From a virus, in the IMG/VR virus record IMGVR_UViG_3300032093_000042, positions 1 to 64,000 of that record: a stretch of 64,000 nt of DNA, one strand, 5' to 3'. Below are positions 1 to 6,475 of the stretch, in pieces. The notes beneath the pieces were generated by a model that saw only the letters and a program-made list of their open reading frames with translations, did no database searches and was not told the origin of the DNA. The position numbers and the translations under genes are program-made. Position 1 is the stretch's first letter. Every line of letters starts with the position of its first letter.

Positions 1-222
1 TTTCCTCGGGGTAGTATTATCAGTCCTAGTTACAGTGCTATTAATCTTCTTCAGGCACTTGGTCGTATTCATCGTGCTGAGGGTAAGACTAAGTGTATTC
101 AGAAGGTTATGTTTGCTGCTGGTACTATTGAGGAAGATGCATGTAAACGTGTTCAATCTAAGCTTAATAACCTTGAGTGTCTCAATGATGGTGATCTGAC
201 TTATAGTGTTCGTATTGCTTAA
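1..222 (+). CDS. Superfamily 2 helicase, C-terminal end (partial)
   Basis: The reading frame is open from base 1 to a TAA at 220-222, giving 73 residues of a protein that starts outside the window. It contains QALGRIHRAEGK, a good match to helicase motif VI (QxxGRxxR) of SF2 DEAD/SNF2-type ATPases, where the arginines contact ATP. The tail ELECLNDGD-like region is family-specific and not recognised. A role in DNA or RNA unwinding follows from family knowledge. The next gene starts 15 nt downstream. Confidence 0.7.
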   Translation, partial: FPRGSIISPSYSAINLLQALGRIHRAEGKTKCIQKVMFAAGTIEEDACKRVQSKLNNLECLNDGDLTYSVRIA

Positions 223-236
223 TTAATATAAAATAT

Positions 237-509
237 ATGACTAAAGTACTTGCAGTGAAATATCCGTCTAGTGTGGATCGTGTTAAACAGAGTTTTGATC
301 ATCTACGTCAGGTGTTTGAAGTGCCTGATGTTAGCAAGATCAAAGATATGTTTGCTACATTATTGTTTGATGAAAGTACATTGTTTAGGTACAATTATTG
401 TTTGGTGAGGTTTGATAATAAGTTGTATGTGATTGAACCAGTTGATTTGGCAAAATGTACATATGTACGTAAGCAAGTGGAGTATCATCCATTGAGTAAT
501 ATGATTTGA
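237..509 (+). CDS. Hypothetical protein, 90 aa
   Basis: Not recognised. A 90-residue soluble protein starting MTKVLAVKYPSS, with a charged N-terminal half and a beta-rich C-terminal half (RYNYCLVRFDNKLYVIEPVD). It follows the helicase gene after 15 nt, with an AT-rich leader (aaaatatATG) and no Shine-Dalgarno, so it is probably co-transcribed with it. A terminator lies about 70 nt after its stop. Confidence 0.7.
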   Translation: MTKVLAVKYPSSVDRVKQSFDHLRQVFEVPDVSKIKDMFATLLFDESTLFRYNYCLVRFDNKLYVIEPVDLAKCTYVRKQVEYHPLSNMI

Positions 510-581
510 TCTTCCCCGGTGTTTATACAGTTTCATCGGGATCCACAACAAACAAAAAGCTATAGGTCGGTATTTCATTGT

Positions 582-613
582 GGGGTTGGGAGGGTGACTT
601 CCCAACCTCTTTT
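582..613 (+). terminator. Rho-independent terminator
   Basis: GGGGTTGGGAG at 582-592 pairs with CTTCCCAACCTC at 598-609, and TTTT follows. It ends the helicase/90-aa operon. Confidence 0.7.
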
Positions 614-705
614 CGTGCGCATAGGCGGTCAATAGGCGCGTGTTTGGTGAGTGGGTAGGGTGATCACATGGGTGGGCGATCAAAGCGGCCTATAAACGAT
701 TCTGT

Positions 706-770
706 AACCTTAACGTTATAACGTAACTTGGGTAGCTCCTGGTCCCCTACCCTGGCTGTTAGCCGATCTT
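706..770 (-). ncRNA. Candidate small structured RNA A
   Basis: On the minus strand, GATCGGCTAACAGCC folds as GGCT/AGCC, followed by GGGTAG-loop-CTACCC with the loop starting GGGGACCA, then a near-palindromic ACGTTATAACGT. A homologous RNA with its own promoter lies on the + strand at 11421-11483, and the stems differ by compensating or shifted pairs. No open reading frame accounts for the conservation. The 3' end is not certain and no U-run is seen. Confidence 0.5.
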
Positions 771-776
771 GAATAG

Positions 777-804
777 ACTATACCAGCTGGCTTCAGGACC
801 TCAA
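777..804 (-). promoter_or_regulatory. Minus-strand promoter of small RNA A
   Basis: Read on the minus strand: TTGAGG (804-799), a 16-nt spacer, TATAGT (782-777). It faces the structured RNA at 706-770 and sits just upstream of the divergent + strand promoter at 839. Confidence 0.5.
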
Positions 805-838
805 GCAAAAAGTGCAAAAAAGATTTTTGATTTTTTCG

Positions 839-875
839 TTGACTTTTTGGTTGGCGGTGGTAATCTATTTCCACG
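839..875 (+). promoter_or_regulatory. Leaderless-type promoter
   Basis: TTGACT at 839-844 and TAATCT at 861-866; then ATTTCCACG runs directly into ATG 876. Predicted transcript start at or next to the ATG. Confidence 0.8.
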
Positions 876-1181
876 ATGAAGCTGTTGACCAAGGAACTGA
901 TCGCCAAGCTGACCAAGGCTGGCTACAACAACGAGACTCCGATTTGTAAGCTCTTCACACCGTGGGGCCGGGCTACCTGGCTGCTCACTGGTATGGAGGA
1001 TGGTATTCTGTATGGGTACGCTGATCTGGGTATGGGATGTGTGGAGTGGGGTGGCATTGAGACTCTGGAGGCTCTGGAGTCGATTCGGGGTCCGTTTGGG
1101 CTGAAGATCGAGCGTGATCTCTACTGGACCCCGAAAGAGGGTGTGAACTATTCCGAGCGGGAAAGCCTGATTGGGGCTTGA
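876..1181 (+). CDS. Hypothetical protein, 101 aa
   Basis: Not recognised. It starts MKLLTKELIAKLTKAGY and is rich in Gly and Trp in the middle (WGRATWLLTGMEDGILYGYADLG). The sequence LLTGMEDG...GYADLGMG...E resembles the DUF2958 family of short phage/plasmid proteins, which is a tentative assignment. The gene is clearly more GC-rich than the late half of the window. Its TGA stop (1179-1181) lies inside the -35 hexamer TTGACA of the next gene, so the two units are packed without spacer. Confidence 0.7.
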   Translation: MKLLTKELIAKLTKAGYNNETPICKLFTPWGRATWLLTGMEDGILYGYADLGMGCVEWGGIETLEALESIRGPFGLKIERDLYWTPKEGVNYSERESLIGA

Positions 1182-1214
1182 CATTTCCTGAAAGTCTGGT
1201 AATCTATTTCCACG
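1178..1214 (+). promoter_or_regulatory. Leaderless-type promoter
   Basis: TTGACA 1178-1183 (overlapping the upstream stop codon), TAATCT 1200-1205, then ATTTCCACG and ATG 1215. Confidence 0.8.
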
Positions 1215-1535
1215 ATGAACAACATTAAGATTATCAATTTGACCCCACACGATATTAATGTCATCGTTGACGGCGATGTTACTGTCATTCCCAGAGATGG
1301 AACAGTGGCCAGAGTCAACCAAATTTCCACAGTTGTGGATAAGATCAATGGAATTCCCGTTAGCGTCGTTCGATTTGGTGATGTGGTAGGGCTGCCTGAT
1401 CCTGTGCCTGGTGTTATCTGGATCGTTTCGGCACTTGTGAAACAGGCGGTCAACCGATCTGATGTGGTGAGTCCTGGCGAACTGGTACGTAATTCGGATG
1501 GTAATGTGATCGGCTGCAAGGGTTTCTTTTACTGA
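1215..1535 (+). CDS. Hypothetical protein, 106 aa
   Basis: A compact beta-rich protein starting MNNIKIINLTPHDINVI. The LTPHxINV opening followed by VIPRDGTVARV and a later PGVIWIVSALV resembles a family of small phage proteins of unknown function seen next to other early genes. No catalytic motif can be pointed to. It has its own leaderless-type promoter and is followed by a short AT-rich gap before the next promoter. Confidence 0.7.
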   Translation: MNNIKIINLTPHDINVIVDGDVTVIPRDGTVARVNQISTVVDKINGIPVSVVRFGDVVGLPDPVPGVIWIVSALVKQAVNRSDVVSPGELVRNSDGNVIGCKGFFY

Positions 1536-1565
1536 ACCATCTCTGTCTAAAAGTTAAAAAAGTTG

Positions 1566-1602
1566 TTGACTTCCGCTGAAAATCCTGTATACTATTTCCA
1601 CG
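1566..1602 (+). promoter_or_regulatory. Leaderless-type promoter
   Basis: TTGACT 1566-1571, TATACT 1588-1593, ATTTCCACG, ATG 1603. Close to the family consensus. Confidence 0.85.
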
Positions 1603-1812
1603 ATGAATCCTGAAATTCGAGAGATTGAGAATCGGTTGATGAACCTTCGGTTGGACAAGTATGCTGTTGACCAGGGGTTGATGTTGAATTGTTTGGTTGG
1701 TGCTTTGGTTGGCTATATTGTTTGGCAGGATGGTGAGGGTAAGGTGAGTGCTAGTGATATTGTGAGTGCTATTGAGAAGTATCACAATCAGTGTAAGTTG
1801 GTTAATAACTAA
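1603..1812 (+). CDS. Hypothetical protein, 69 aa
   Basis: Not recognised. Helical and acidic/basic mixed, with a central hydrophobic stretch (LMLNCLVGALVGYIVW) that could be a short membrane or buried helix. First gene of a two-gene unit: the next gene begins 10 nt after the stop through the leader taaactaatATG, without a promoter of its own. Confidence 0.65.
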   Translation: MNPEIREIENRLMNLRLDKYAVDQGLMLNCLVGALVGYIVWQDGEGKVSASDIVSAIEKYHNQCKLVNN

Positions 1813-1822
1813 ATAAACTAAT

Positions 1823-2032
1823 ATGACGTTTAACGAAATTCAGAATCGTTTGGTTGATATGTTGAACCAGGCGCAAATCAAGATTGGATCTAAGCAGGGA
1901 CGGTTGATGGAGTGGGTGTATGTACAGGCACTTCGTGATAATGGAGTGACTATTCCTCCAGCGGTTGACATGATGTTTTTGTGTGGTAGGTCTGTGGCTG
2001 GATACAAGGAACAGGTTCAACGAGTTCATTGA
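1823..2032 (+). CDS. Hypothetical protein, 69 aa
   Basis: Not recognised. Same length as the preceding gene and a loosely similar opening (EIQNRLVDML versus EIENRLMNLR), so an old tandem duplication is possible. Mostly helical, no cysteine motif. Its start is preceded by an A/T-only stretch rather than a Shine-Dalgarno, which is the rule for second genes in these short operons. Confidence 0.65.
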   Translation: MTFNEIQNRLVDMLNQAQIKIGSKQGRLMEWVYVQALRDNGVTIPPAVDMMFLCGRSVAGYKEQVQRVH

Positions 2033-2049
2033 TTAGTTGAAAAAAGTTG

Positions 2050-2101
2050 TTGACTTCTTGAAAAAAGCTGGTAAACTAGTTCCGTAATAAAAATAAAAGA
2101 T
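2050..2101 (+). promoter_or_regulatory. Promoter with short A-rich leader
   Basis: TTGACT 2050-2055, TAAACT 2072-2077, but the ATG lies 24 nt further down after AATAAAAATAAAAGAT. A member of the family whose transcript has a leader. Confidence 0.75.
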
Positions 2102-2332
2102 ATGGATAATCTGTTTGTCGCTCGTATTCATAATAACAGTCTTGGTAGTTGTGTGATGGTTGACACTATTACCGATGGTGTCAATCTGATTCGTGAGTAT
2201 GTCAAGGATCAATTCAATCGTGATTTGACTGCTGAGGAGAATGAGATTCTGGAGAATGACTATGAGTTCTACAACGATGATGATGCTGATAACATTATTA
2301 GTTTTAGTCTTGGTACTCTCTCCACTCAATAA
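2102..2332 (+). CDS. Hypothetical acidic protein, 76 aa
   Basis: Not recognised. Begins MDNLFVARIHNNSLGS and ends in a strongly acidic segment (EFYNDDDADNI). The last 31 nt of the gene and the following 33 nt up to the next ATG are duplicated exactly at 7818-7881, in front of a different small gene, so this 3' end has been copied by recombination. Confidence 0.65.
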   Translation: MDNLFVARIHNNSLGSCVMVDTITDGVNLIREYVKDQFNRDLTAEENEILENDYEFYNDDDADNIISFSLGTLSTQ

Positions 2333-2365
2333 TAACCCACAATAAATAACTAAATAAAAGATATG
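2302..2365 (+). repeat. 64-bp direct repeat, copy 1
   Basis: Identical to 7818-7881. It covers the end of the 76-aa gene, the intergenic AT-rich leader and the ATG of the next gene; identity stops immediately after the ATG in both places. Confidence 0.9.
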
Positions 2366-3040
2366 CCTAATCATACTGCTAATAATTTCACTGTGACTGG
2401 TCCGAAGGCTGATGTGCTTCGATTTGTGGCACAGGCCAAGGGTACTGATAGTGAGCTTGATTTCAACAAGCTTCTTCCTATGCCAGAGGAACTGAAAGGT
2501 ATCTCAAGTCCTGTGAATATTATGACGCAGGACGAGATTGATGAACTCTGGTCCGAATGGAACGAACGCAAAAGTCAAGGAAAACTTGGTGAGTTTGATA
2601 AGGAACGTCCTTTTGGTCTTGGATTGACCCGAGAACGATCCGAAGAATTGATCTCCAAATACGGAACGTACGACTGGTACGACTGGCGAGTTTGTAACTG
2701 GGGAACCAAGTGGAATGCTTATGATGTGACGGAGTGGAGTATCAATGAGGGTCATTGGAATGGTGAGAACTCTAGTGCTACTATCTATTATGAGACTGCT
2801 TGGAGTCCTGCCACTGCTTTGTGGTTGAATATGTCAAAGGATTATCCTACATTGGATTTCTATCATGAGTTTGCTGATGAGGGTGGATCGTTCTTGGGTA
2901 GTGAGACTATTAGGGATGGACGTATTATTAGTGAGGAGGAGTTGGATTGGGATAGTGATGATGGTATTGAGTTGAGGGAGGGATTGGGTCGGTATTGGCC
3001 GGAGGATGATGAGGATGAGGTTGAGGTGGTGAAGGAGTAA
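2363..3040 (+). CDS. YubB/Api92-like protein with ferredoxin-like fold, 225 aa
   Basis: Starts MPNHTANNFTVTG, the typical opening of plasmid/phage proteins of the DUF1281 (YubB, Api92-like) group: an N-terminal segment around FVAQAKG, a middle part with LLPMPEEL, and a C-terminal ferredoxin-like region with CNWGTKWNAYD and later YETAWSPATALW. These motifs are seen directly; the family name is from memory. The molecular role is unknown, but such proteins travel with mobile elements. The last 25 residues are almost all acidic. Follows the 76-aa gene in one unit. Confidence 0.7.
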   Translation: MPNHTANNFTVTGPKADVLRFVAQAKGTDSELDFNKLLPMPEELKGISSPVNIMTQDEIDELWSEWNERKSQGKLGEFDKERPFGLGLTRERSEELISKYGTYDWYDWRVCNWGTKWNAYDVTEWSINEGHWNGENSSATIYYETAWSPATALWLNMSKDYPTLDFYHEFADEGGSFLGSETIRDGRIISEEELDWDSDDGIELREGLGRYWPEDDEDEVEVVKE

Positions 3041-3091
3041 AAGTCAAGCAAAAAAGGTTGGGGGTCAGCCTGAAGATTTCTTCAAAAACCC

Positions 3092-3129
3092 TTGACGTTT
3101 GGGGTGGGTGGTGGTATTCTATTTTCACG
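3092..3129 (+). promoter_or_regulatory. Leaderless-type promoter
   Basis: TTGACG 3092-3097, 17-nt spacer, TATTCT 3115-3120, ATTTTCACG, ATG 3130. Confidence 0.8.
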
Positions 3130-3318
3130 ATGAAGACTTACAAGGTGCCTGTTGTTTACACGATGTATGGTTATGTTGAGATTGAGGCTGAATCTCCGGA
3201 GGAAGCTGTGAAGGAAGTGGAGAATGGTGGTGGTGATATTCCGTTGCCTTCTGTTGCTGATTATGTGGAAGGATCGTTTGAAGTGGATCACGATGGTTTG
3301 GTTGAGGAAGTTAACTAA
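3130..3318 (+). CDS. Hypothetical protein, 62 aa
   Basis: The start at 3130 is chosen because it sits exactly 9 nt behind the -10 box; an upstream in-frame ATG at 3058 lies before the promoter. The protein (MKTYKVPVVYTMYGYVEIEA) has an EAESPEEAVKEVE stretch like small phage proteins of the YcfA/DpnD-PcfM type, in which a beta strand is followed by a helix starting S/PEEA. Function unknown. Confidence 0.65.
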   Translation: MKTYKVPVVYTMYGYVEIEAESPEEAVKEVENGGGDIPLPSVADYVEGSFEVDHDGLVEEVN

Positions 3319-3350
3319 ATAAAATAAACTAAATAAACTAAATAAATAAT

Positions 3351-3572
3351 ATGAAGGATATTGCTGTTTTGGTTGGTGCTGTTGTGGGTGTGATTGGTTT
3401 GATTATTGGATTGAGTGCTTTGTTTGCACTGCCTGTGATGTGGTTGTGGAACTATGTTGTGCCATATCAGTTTGGGTTGAAGGAGATTGATTTTCTTCAT
3501 GCTTGGGCGTTGATGGTGTTGTGTGGGTTTATTTTCAAGAGTGGTTCGATCAATTCCCAGAAGAAGGATTGA
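3351..3572 (+). CDS. Small membrane protein, 73 aa
   Basis: Two hydrophobic segments are visible: roughly residues 4-34 (VLVGAVVGVIGLIIGLSALF onward) and 50-63 (AWALMVLCGFIF), with a basic tail. Probably an inner-membrane protein of two helices. Preceded by repeats of aataaact ending taataATG and no Shine-Dalgarno. Second gene in the unit begun at 3130. Role unknown. Confidence 0.65.
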   Translation: MKDIAVLVGAVVGVIGLIIGLSALFALPVMWLWNYVVPYQFGLKEIDFLHAWALMVLCGFIFKSGSINSQKKD

Positions 3573-3589
3573 GTAGTTAAAAAAAGTTG

Positions 3590-3626
3590 TTGACTTTTTC
3601 GAAAAAGCTGGTATTCTATTTACATG
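3590..3626 (+). promoter_or_regulatory. Leaderless-type promoter
   Basis: TTGACT 3590-3595, TATTCT 3612-3617, then ATTTACATG and ATG 3627. An extra ATG at 3624 overlaps the element. Confidence 0.8.
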
Positions 3627-3821
3627 ATGAAAACTGAATATTTCGGCAAGGGTGATAGTGTGAATGTAGAGTATCGTGATGGTGATATGTTTACCCACGA
3701 TTTTACTGGCACGGTCAAGGCAATTCGTAACGATAACATCATCGTGGAAGACCAAGATGGTGATTGTTGGGAGGTTGAAGCTGATCAAGTTAGTTTCTGT
3801 TCCGACGAACATTTTCGTTGA
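3627..3821 (+). CDS. Hypothetical protein, 64 aa
   Basis: Not recognised. A small beta-barrel-like sequence (GDSVNVEYRDGDMFTHDFTGTVKAI...VEDQDGDCWEVEADQVSF) reminiscent of short SH3/Tudor-like domains. The start could also be the ATG three bases earlier at 3624; 3627 keeps the fixed 9-nt distance to the -10 box. Its TGA stop (3819-3821) is part of the next -35 hexamer. Confidence 0.65.
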   Translation: MKTEYFGKGDSVNVEYRDGDMFTHDFTGTVKAIRNDNIIVEDQDGDCWEVEADQVSFCSDEHFR

Positions 3822-3854
3822 CTTTCTGAAAAAAGCTGATAGGATATTACCACG
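3818..3854 (+). promoter_or_regulatory. Leaderless-type promoter
   Basis: TTGACT 3818-3823 (contains the upstream TGA stop), TAGGAT 3840-3845, ATTACCACG, ATG 3855. Confidence 0.8.
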
Positions 3855-4046
3855 ATGAAAACTGAAAAGGGAACCATTCAATACTTTATGGAAAAGAACT
3901 TTCCCGATAATTTTGCCAGTGGTAAGTGGGGATGTGTTGAAATTCCTAATGGAAAAGGAAAGATGCCTGAACACGGATTTATGGTCGGTGTCGGAGTAGA
4001 AAAAGACAAAAAAACTTGGTATTGGGCTTGGTTAGATTATGATTGA
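3855..4046 (+). CDS. Hypothetical protein, 63 aa, paralogue of 11846-12034
   Basis: Shares the pattern MKxEKxTIQxFMxxN, then FASGKWGC, then PEHGF and a W-x-WLD-x-D ending with the 62-aa product at 11846. The two genes are therefore duplicated copies lying 8 kb apart, each with its own leaderless-type promoter. The conserved Trp, His and Gly residues suggest a small binding domain, but no known family is recognised. Confidence 0.7.
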   Translation: MKTEKGTIQYFMEKNFPDNFASGKWGCVEIPNGKGKMPEHGFMVGVGVEKDKKTWYWAWLDYD

Positions 4047-4053
4047 TTTTAAT

Positions 4054-4251
4054 ATGACTATTAAGGTTACTGACATTGTTTATGACACTACTGACAATGA
4101 GGAGCTATATCTGAATATGGATCTTCCTACTGAGTTAGTGTTTGACATTGATGGTGATAGTGATGATATTGAGTATGAGATCGTTGATGCTATTGGCGAT
4201 ATTACTGGCTGGACGGTGAAGAGTTTCAAATGGTCTGAGGTGGTAGAGTAA
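4054..4251 (+). CDS. Hypothetical acidic protein, 65 aa
   Basis: Not recognised. Highly acidic (Asp/Glu throughout, e.g. DIDGDSDDIEYEIVDAIGD) and probably an alpha/beta mini-domain. The chosen start follows the stop of the upstream gene through ttttaatATG; an earlier ATG at 4039 would overlap that gene by 8 nt and cannot be excluded. Confidence 0.6.
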   Translation: MTIKVTDIVYDTTDNEELYLNMDLPTELVFDIDGDSDDIEYEIVDAIGDITGWTVKSFKWSEVVE

Positions 4252-4264
4252 CTAAAAAAAGTTG

Positions 4265-4301
4265 TTGACTTCCCCAAAGAAATACTACAGAATATACCAC
4301 A
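4265..4301 (+). promoter_or_regulatory. Leaderless-type promoter, diverged -10
   Basis: TTGACT 4265-4270; the -10 is weaker (CAGAAT around 4288-4293), followed by ATACCACA and ATG 4302. Confidence 0.6.
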
Positions 4302-4469
4302 ATGAAATTTATTAATTTTTGGCCGTTATATTTTTTGGCAGCAGTGTATCTGCTAAATGTATACATGTATGGAAGAAAGGAAGCTAATCAAATAAATGTT
4401 TTTATGCTTCCTATTATGATCTTTTTTGGAGTTATTATTTGTTTTGTGTGTTTGATTGGACTGCGATAA
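4302..4469 (+). CDS. Small membrane protein, 55 aa
   Basis: A 55-codon frame placed directly behind a family promoter. The product is almost entirely hydrophobic: a first segment FWPLYFLAAVYLLNVYMYG, a short polar loop (RKEANQ), and a second segment VFMLPIMIFFGVIICFVCLIG. Two membrane helices in a hairpin are likely. Role unknown. Confidence 0.6.
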   Translation: MKFINFWPLYFLAAVYLLNVYMYGRKEANQINVFMLPIMIFFGVIICFVCLIGLR

Positions 4470-4496
4470 ACACTCCAAAAATTTTTGAAAAAGCTG

Positions 4497-4534
4497 TTGA
4501 CTTCTGCTGAGGCTTGGTGTAGGATATATCCACG
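4497..4534 (+). promoter_or_regulatory. Leaderless-type promoter
   Basis: TTGACT 4497-4502, TAGGAT 4520-4525, ATATCCACG, ATG 4535. Confidence 0.85.
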
Positions 4535-4693
4535 ATGAATGACGAACAGCAATTTATTGAACTAATCAGAAAGTCTTTTGATAGAGAATGCACGTCAGGT
4601 AATACTGAGATTAAGTATCTGGTTGAACTTCCTATGACTGAAGAGGAGTATGAGAACTTCATTAAAATGATTTGTGGTGAATACATAATATGA
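4535..4693 (+). CDS. Hypothetical protein, 52 aa
   Basis: A 52-codon frame directly behind a family promoter. Starts MNDEQQFIELIRKSFD and ends in a helical acidic stretch (PMTEEEYENFIKMICGEYII). The TGA stop overlaps the ATG of the next gene (4690) in an ATATGA arrangement, so the two are translationally coupled. Function unknown. Confidence 0.6.
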   Translation: MNDEQQFIELIRKSFDRECTSGNTEIKYLVELPMTEEEYENFIKMICGEYII

Positions 4694-4881
4694 AAGTTTA
4701 TCTTGTTTATGGTGATTATTTTTGTGAAGAGCCTTTTGTTAAGAAGGTCTTTGATACTAAAAGAAAAGCTCTTGACTATGTTATAAAAAAATACTATTCA
4801 GGCCCAGAATATTGTAAATTGGGTCCAACTATGTTAGATGACAATGCTAGTTGCAATGTTCAAGAAATGGAATTAGAATAA
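4690..4881 (+). CDS. Hypothetical protein, 63 aa, paralogue of 6080-6277
   Basis: MKVYLVYGDYFCEEPFVKKVF followed by TKRKALDYVIKKYY. The product at 6080 has the same plan: MKVYxx, then SSKEKAIDYVYADYM, and both end with an acidic ExE tail. This looks like a beta-strand then helix domain used for binding rather than catalysis. Overlaps the previous gene by 4 nt. Confidence 0.65.
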   Translation: MKVYLVYGDYFCEEPFVKKVFDTKRKALDYVIKKYYSGPEYCKLGPTMLDDNASCNVQEMELE

Positions 4882-4889
4882 TAAATTAT

Positions 4890-5084
4890 ATGAATAATTC
4901 ACTACAGATTGATAATAAGTTGCTTTCATGCCGTGTCGCTTATCTTCCAGTAAGAGGGGAAAGAGAAGAAGGATTTGTCAGAGCTTGCTGGCTTAATAGT
5001 GGAGGAAATCTTGTTTTCTTACTTGAATTGGATCGTGGAGGCTTTATGGAAGTGTTAGCTGGTTACTGCAAAAGAATTATGTAA
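4890..5084 (+). CDS. Hypothetical protein, 64 aa
   Basis: Not recognised. The start at 4890 follows the previous stop by 8 nt with an AT-only leader; a start further upstream would overlap that gene. The sequence is mixed beta/alpha (LLSCRVAYLPVRGEREEGFVR then LVFLLELDRGGFMEVL). Last gene of the three-gene unit begun at 4535. Confidence 0.6.
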   Translation: MNNSLQIDNKLLSCRVAYLPVRGEREEGFVRACWLNSGGNLVFLLELDRGGFMEVLAGYCKRIM

Positions 5085-5161
5085 GAAAATGGTGATAGTC
5101 GCAAACTTATTGTCAAGGATATTTATCGGGTAGAACGGGTGAAATTTTCTGAAAAAAGCTG

Positions 5162-5196
5162 TTGACTTTCCCGCTGAAATCCTGTAAAGTATTTCC
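5162..5196 (+). promoter_or_regulatory. Leaderless-type promoter, shortened
   Basis: TTGACT 5162-5167, TAAAGT 5185-5190, then only ATTTCC before ATG 5197: the usual CACG is lost and the -10 to ATG distance is 6 nt. Confidence 0.75.
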
Positions 5197-5619
5197 ATGA
5201 CTGATTCCCCGAGTGTTTTGGTTGGTAAGGTGTTTGGCATTGCTGCTACTGCTCACAATGGTCAGTTTCGGCGTGATGGCAAAACTCCGTACATCAAGCA
5301 TCCCATGGCGGTTGCTGATAGAGTTAGCAAATATGGTCATGAATATGTTTGTGTTGCGATGCTTCACGACGTAATTGAGGATACCAGTGTTACTTATGAT
5401 ATTTTGATTGAGGAGGGTATTCCTGAGAATATTGTTAAAGCTGTGGAGATTTTGACCAAGGGAGAAGGTCAGAATTATGATGAATATTTGTATTATGTTA
5501 AATCTAATGAGTTGGCTAAACGAGTGAAGATTGCTGATATCTTGAGCAATTTGGCTGATGATCCTACTGATAAACAGATTGTTAAGTATGCCAAAGCGCT
5601 GACTTATTTGATGGCGTAA
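5197..5619 (+). CDS. Small alarmone hydrolase (RelA/SpoT-type HD domain)
   Basis: A 140-aa stand-alone HD-domain protein matching the hydrolase half of Rel/SpoT and Mesh1-type enzymes, which remove pyrophosphate from (p)ppGpp in a Mn-dependent reaction. Visible motifs: AHNGQFRRDGKTPYIKHP (residues about 19-36, first metal-binding His), MLHDVIEDT (about 60-68, the HD pair and ED), and VKIADILSNLAD (about 115-126, matching the K-x-AD-x-x-x-N motif). No synthetase, TGS or ACT domain is present, so it should only degrade alarmone. The likely role is to blunt the host stringent response early in infection. It has its own promoter. Substrates other than ppGpp are possible. Confidence 0.75.
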   Translation: MTDSPSVLVGKVFGIAATAHNGQFRRDGKTPYIKHPMAVADRVSKYGHEYVCVAMLHDVIEDTSVTYDILIEEGIPENIVKAVEILTKGEGQNYDEYLYYVKSNELAKRVKIADILSNLADDPTDKQIVKYAKALTYLMA

Positions 5620-5636
5620 ATTTTTGAAAAACGTGG

Positions 5637-5674
5637 TTGACTTCCCCAAAGAAATCCTGTAGGATATATCCACG
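5637..5674 (+). promoter_or_regulatory. Leaderless-type promoter
   Basis: TTGACT 5637-5642, TAGGAT 5660-5665, ATATCCACG, ATG 5675. Confidence 0.85.
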
Positions 5675-5857
5675 ATGAACGAACCGCTTTCATTTTCTGA
5701 ATGGTGTTATGAGGTTGATATTGAAACTCAGTATCAACAATTTTATGATGAATATGGTGATGCGGCTTGTTTACTTTGTGAATACAAAGATCGTCATTAC
5801 CGAGAATATTTAGAGAATTTTGAAAAATCTGTTGACTTCCCCAAAGAAATCCTGTAG
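5675..5857 (+). CDS. Hypothetical acidic protein, 60 aa
   Basis: Not recognised. Rich in Tyr and acidic residues (SEWCYEVDIETQYQQFYDEYGD), probably helical. Its last residues (SVDFPKEIL) are encoded by the promoter of the next gene: the TAG stop is the first triplet of that -10 box TAGGAT. Coding and promoter functions are superimposed over about 25 nt. Confidence 0.65.
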   Translation: MNEPLSFSEWCYEVDIETQYQQFYDEYGDAACLLCEYKDRHYREYLENFEKSVDFPKEIL

Positions 5858-5869
5858 GATATATCCACG
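5832..5869 (+). promoter_or_regulatory. Leaderless-type promoter inside the upstream gene
   Basis: TTGACT 5832-5837, TAGGAT 5855-5860 (TAG is the upstream stop), ATATCCACG, ATG 5870. Confidence 0.85.
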
Positions 5870-6073
5870 ATGAAGCTATATGCTATTATTGAGTTTAAGA
5901 CTGGTGATGTTGGTCGTTATGGTGATATCACTGATATTGGTTATGTAACTGAAAGTATCAAGAAGAGCAATTCTTTTAGAAATAAGCGGGTCAAAGTGTA
6001 TGGATCGAATAGAAAGTCTTGGACTCGTTATGTTTCCCGTAAGAATATTGTAACTATTATTCCACTATACTAA
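5870..6073 (+). CDS. Hypothetical basic protein, 67 aa
   Basis: Not recognised. Starts MKLYAIIEFKTGDVGRYG and has a strongly basic second half (KKSNSFRNKRVKVYGSNRKSW), compatible with nucleic-acid binding but without a recognisable fold signature. First gene of a unit continuing with 6080. Confidence 0.65.
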   Translation: MKLYAIIEFKTGDVGRYGDITDIGYVTESIKKSNSFRNKRVKVYGSNRKSWTRYVSRKNIVTIIPLY

Positions 6074-6079
6074 CCAACA

Positions 6080-6277
6080 ATGAAAGTTTATATCATTCTT
6101 GACAAATCGTACAGTCTCGGCGTGGAATGTTTTGTAGATAAGGCTTTCTCTTCTAAAGAAAAGGCTATTGATTATGTTTATGCTGATTATATGAAACATC
6201 CTTACTACAAGGGAAAATCAAAAGAAGATTTGAGAAAAGCGATTGATAATCAAATTCACGAAACTGAAGTAGAATAA
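6080..6277 (+). CDS. Hypothetical protein, 65 aa, paralogue of 4690-4881
   Basis: MKVYIILDKSYSLGVECFVDKAF then SSKEKAIDYVYADYM, the same strand-helix plan as the 63-aa product at 4690, ending in an acidic HETEVE tail. Located 6 nt after the previous stop. Function unknown. Confidence 0.65.
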   Translation: MKVYIILDKSYSLGVECFVDKAFSSKEKAIDYVYADYMKHPYYKGKSKEDLRKAIDNQIHETEVE

Positions 6278-6286
6278 TTACCCACG

Positions 6287-6463
6287 ATGAATGCGTGGAA
6301 CCGAGAACAAATAGAAGGTGAACCATTACTGGAAAGTTGTGATTTTTGTAATGCGTTAATTGTAAATTGGGAAACATTAACCAATTGTTGGGTAACATTT
6401 GACAATCGTATTATCTGTAAAAACTGCAAAAAAGCTGTTGACTTCCCCGCTGAAATCCTGTAG
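6287..6463 (+). CDS. Small zinc-ribbon-like protein, 58 aa
   Basis: A 58-codon frame following CCCACG that precedes the ATG as in family promoters. It has CDFC near residue 18 and CKNC near residue 46, two CxxC knuckles spaced as in a zinc ribbon. The C-terminal AVDFPAEIL is encoded by the next promoter and the TAG stop is the start of its -10 box. Probably a small nucleic-acid or protein adaptor. Confidence 0.6.
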   Translation: MNAWNREQIEGEPLLESCDFCNALIVNWETLTNCWVTFDNRIICKNCKKAVDFPAEIL

Positions 6464-6475
6464 GATATATCCACA
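6438..6475 (+). promoter_or_regulatory. Leaderless-type promoter inside the upstream gene
   Basis: TTGACT 6438-6443, TAGGAT 6461-6466, ATATCCACA, ATG 6476. Confidence 0.85.
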
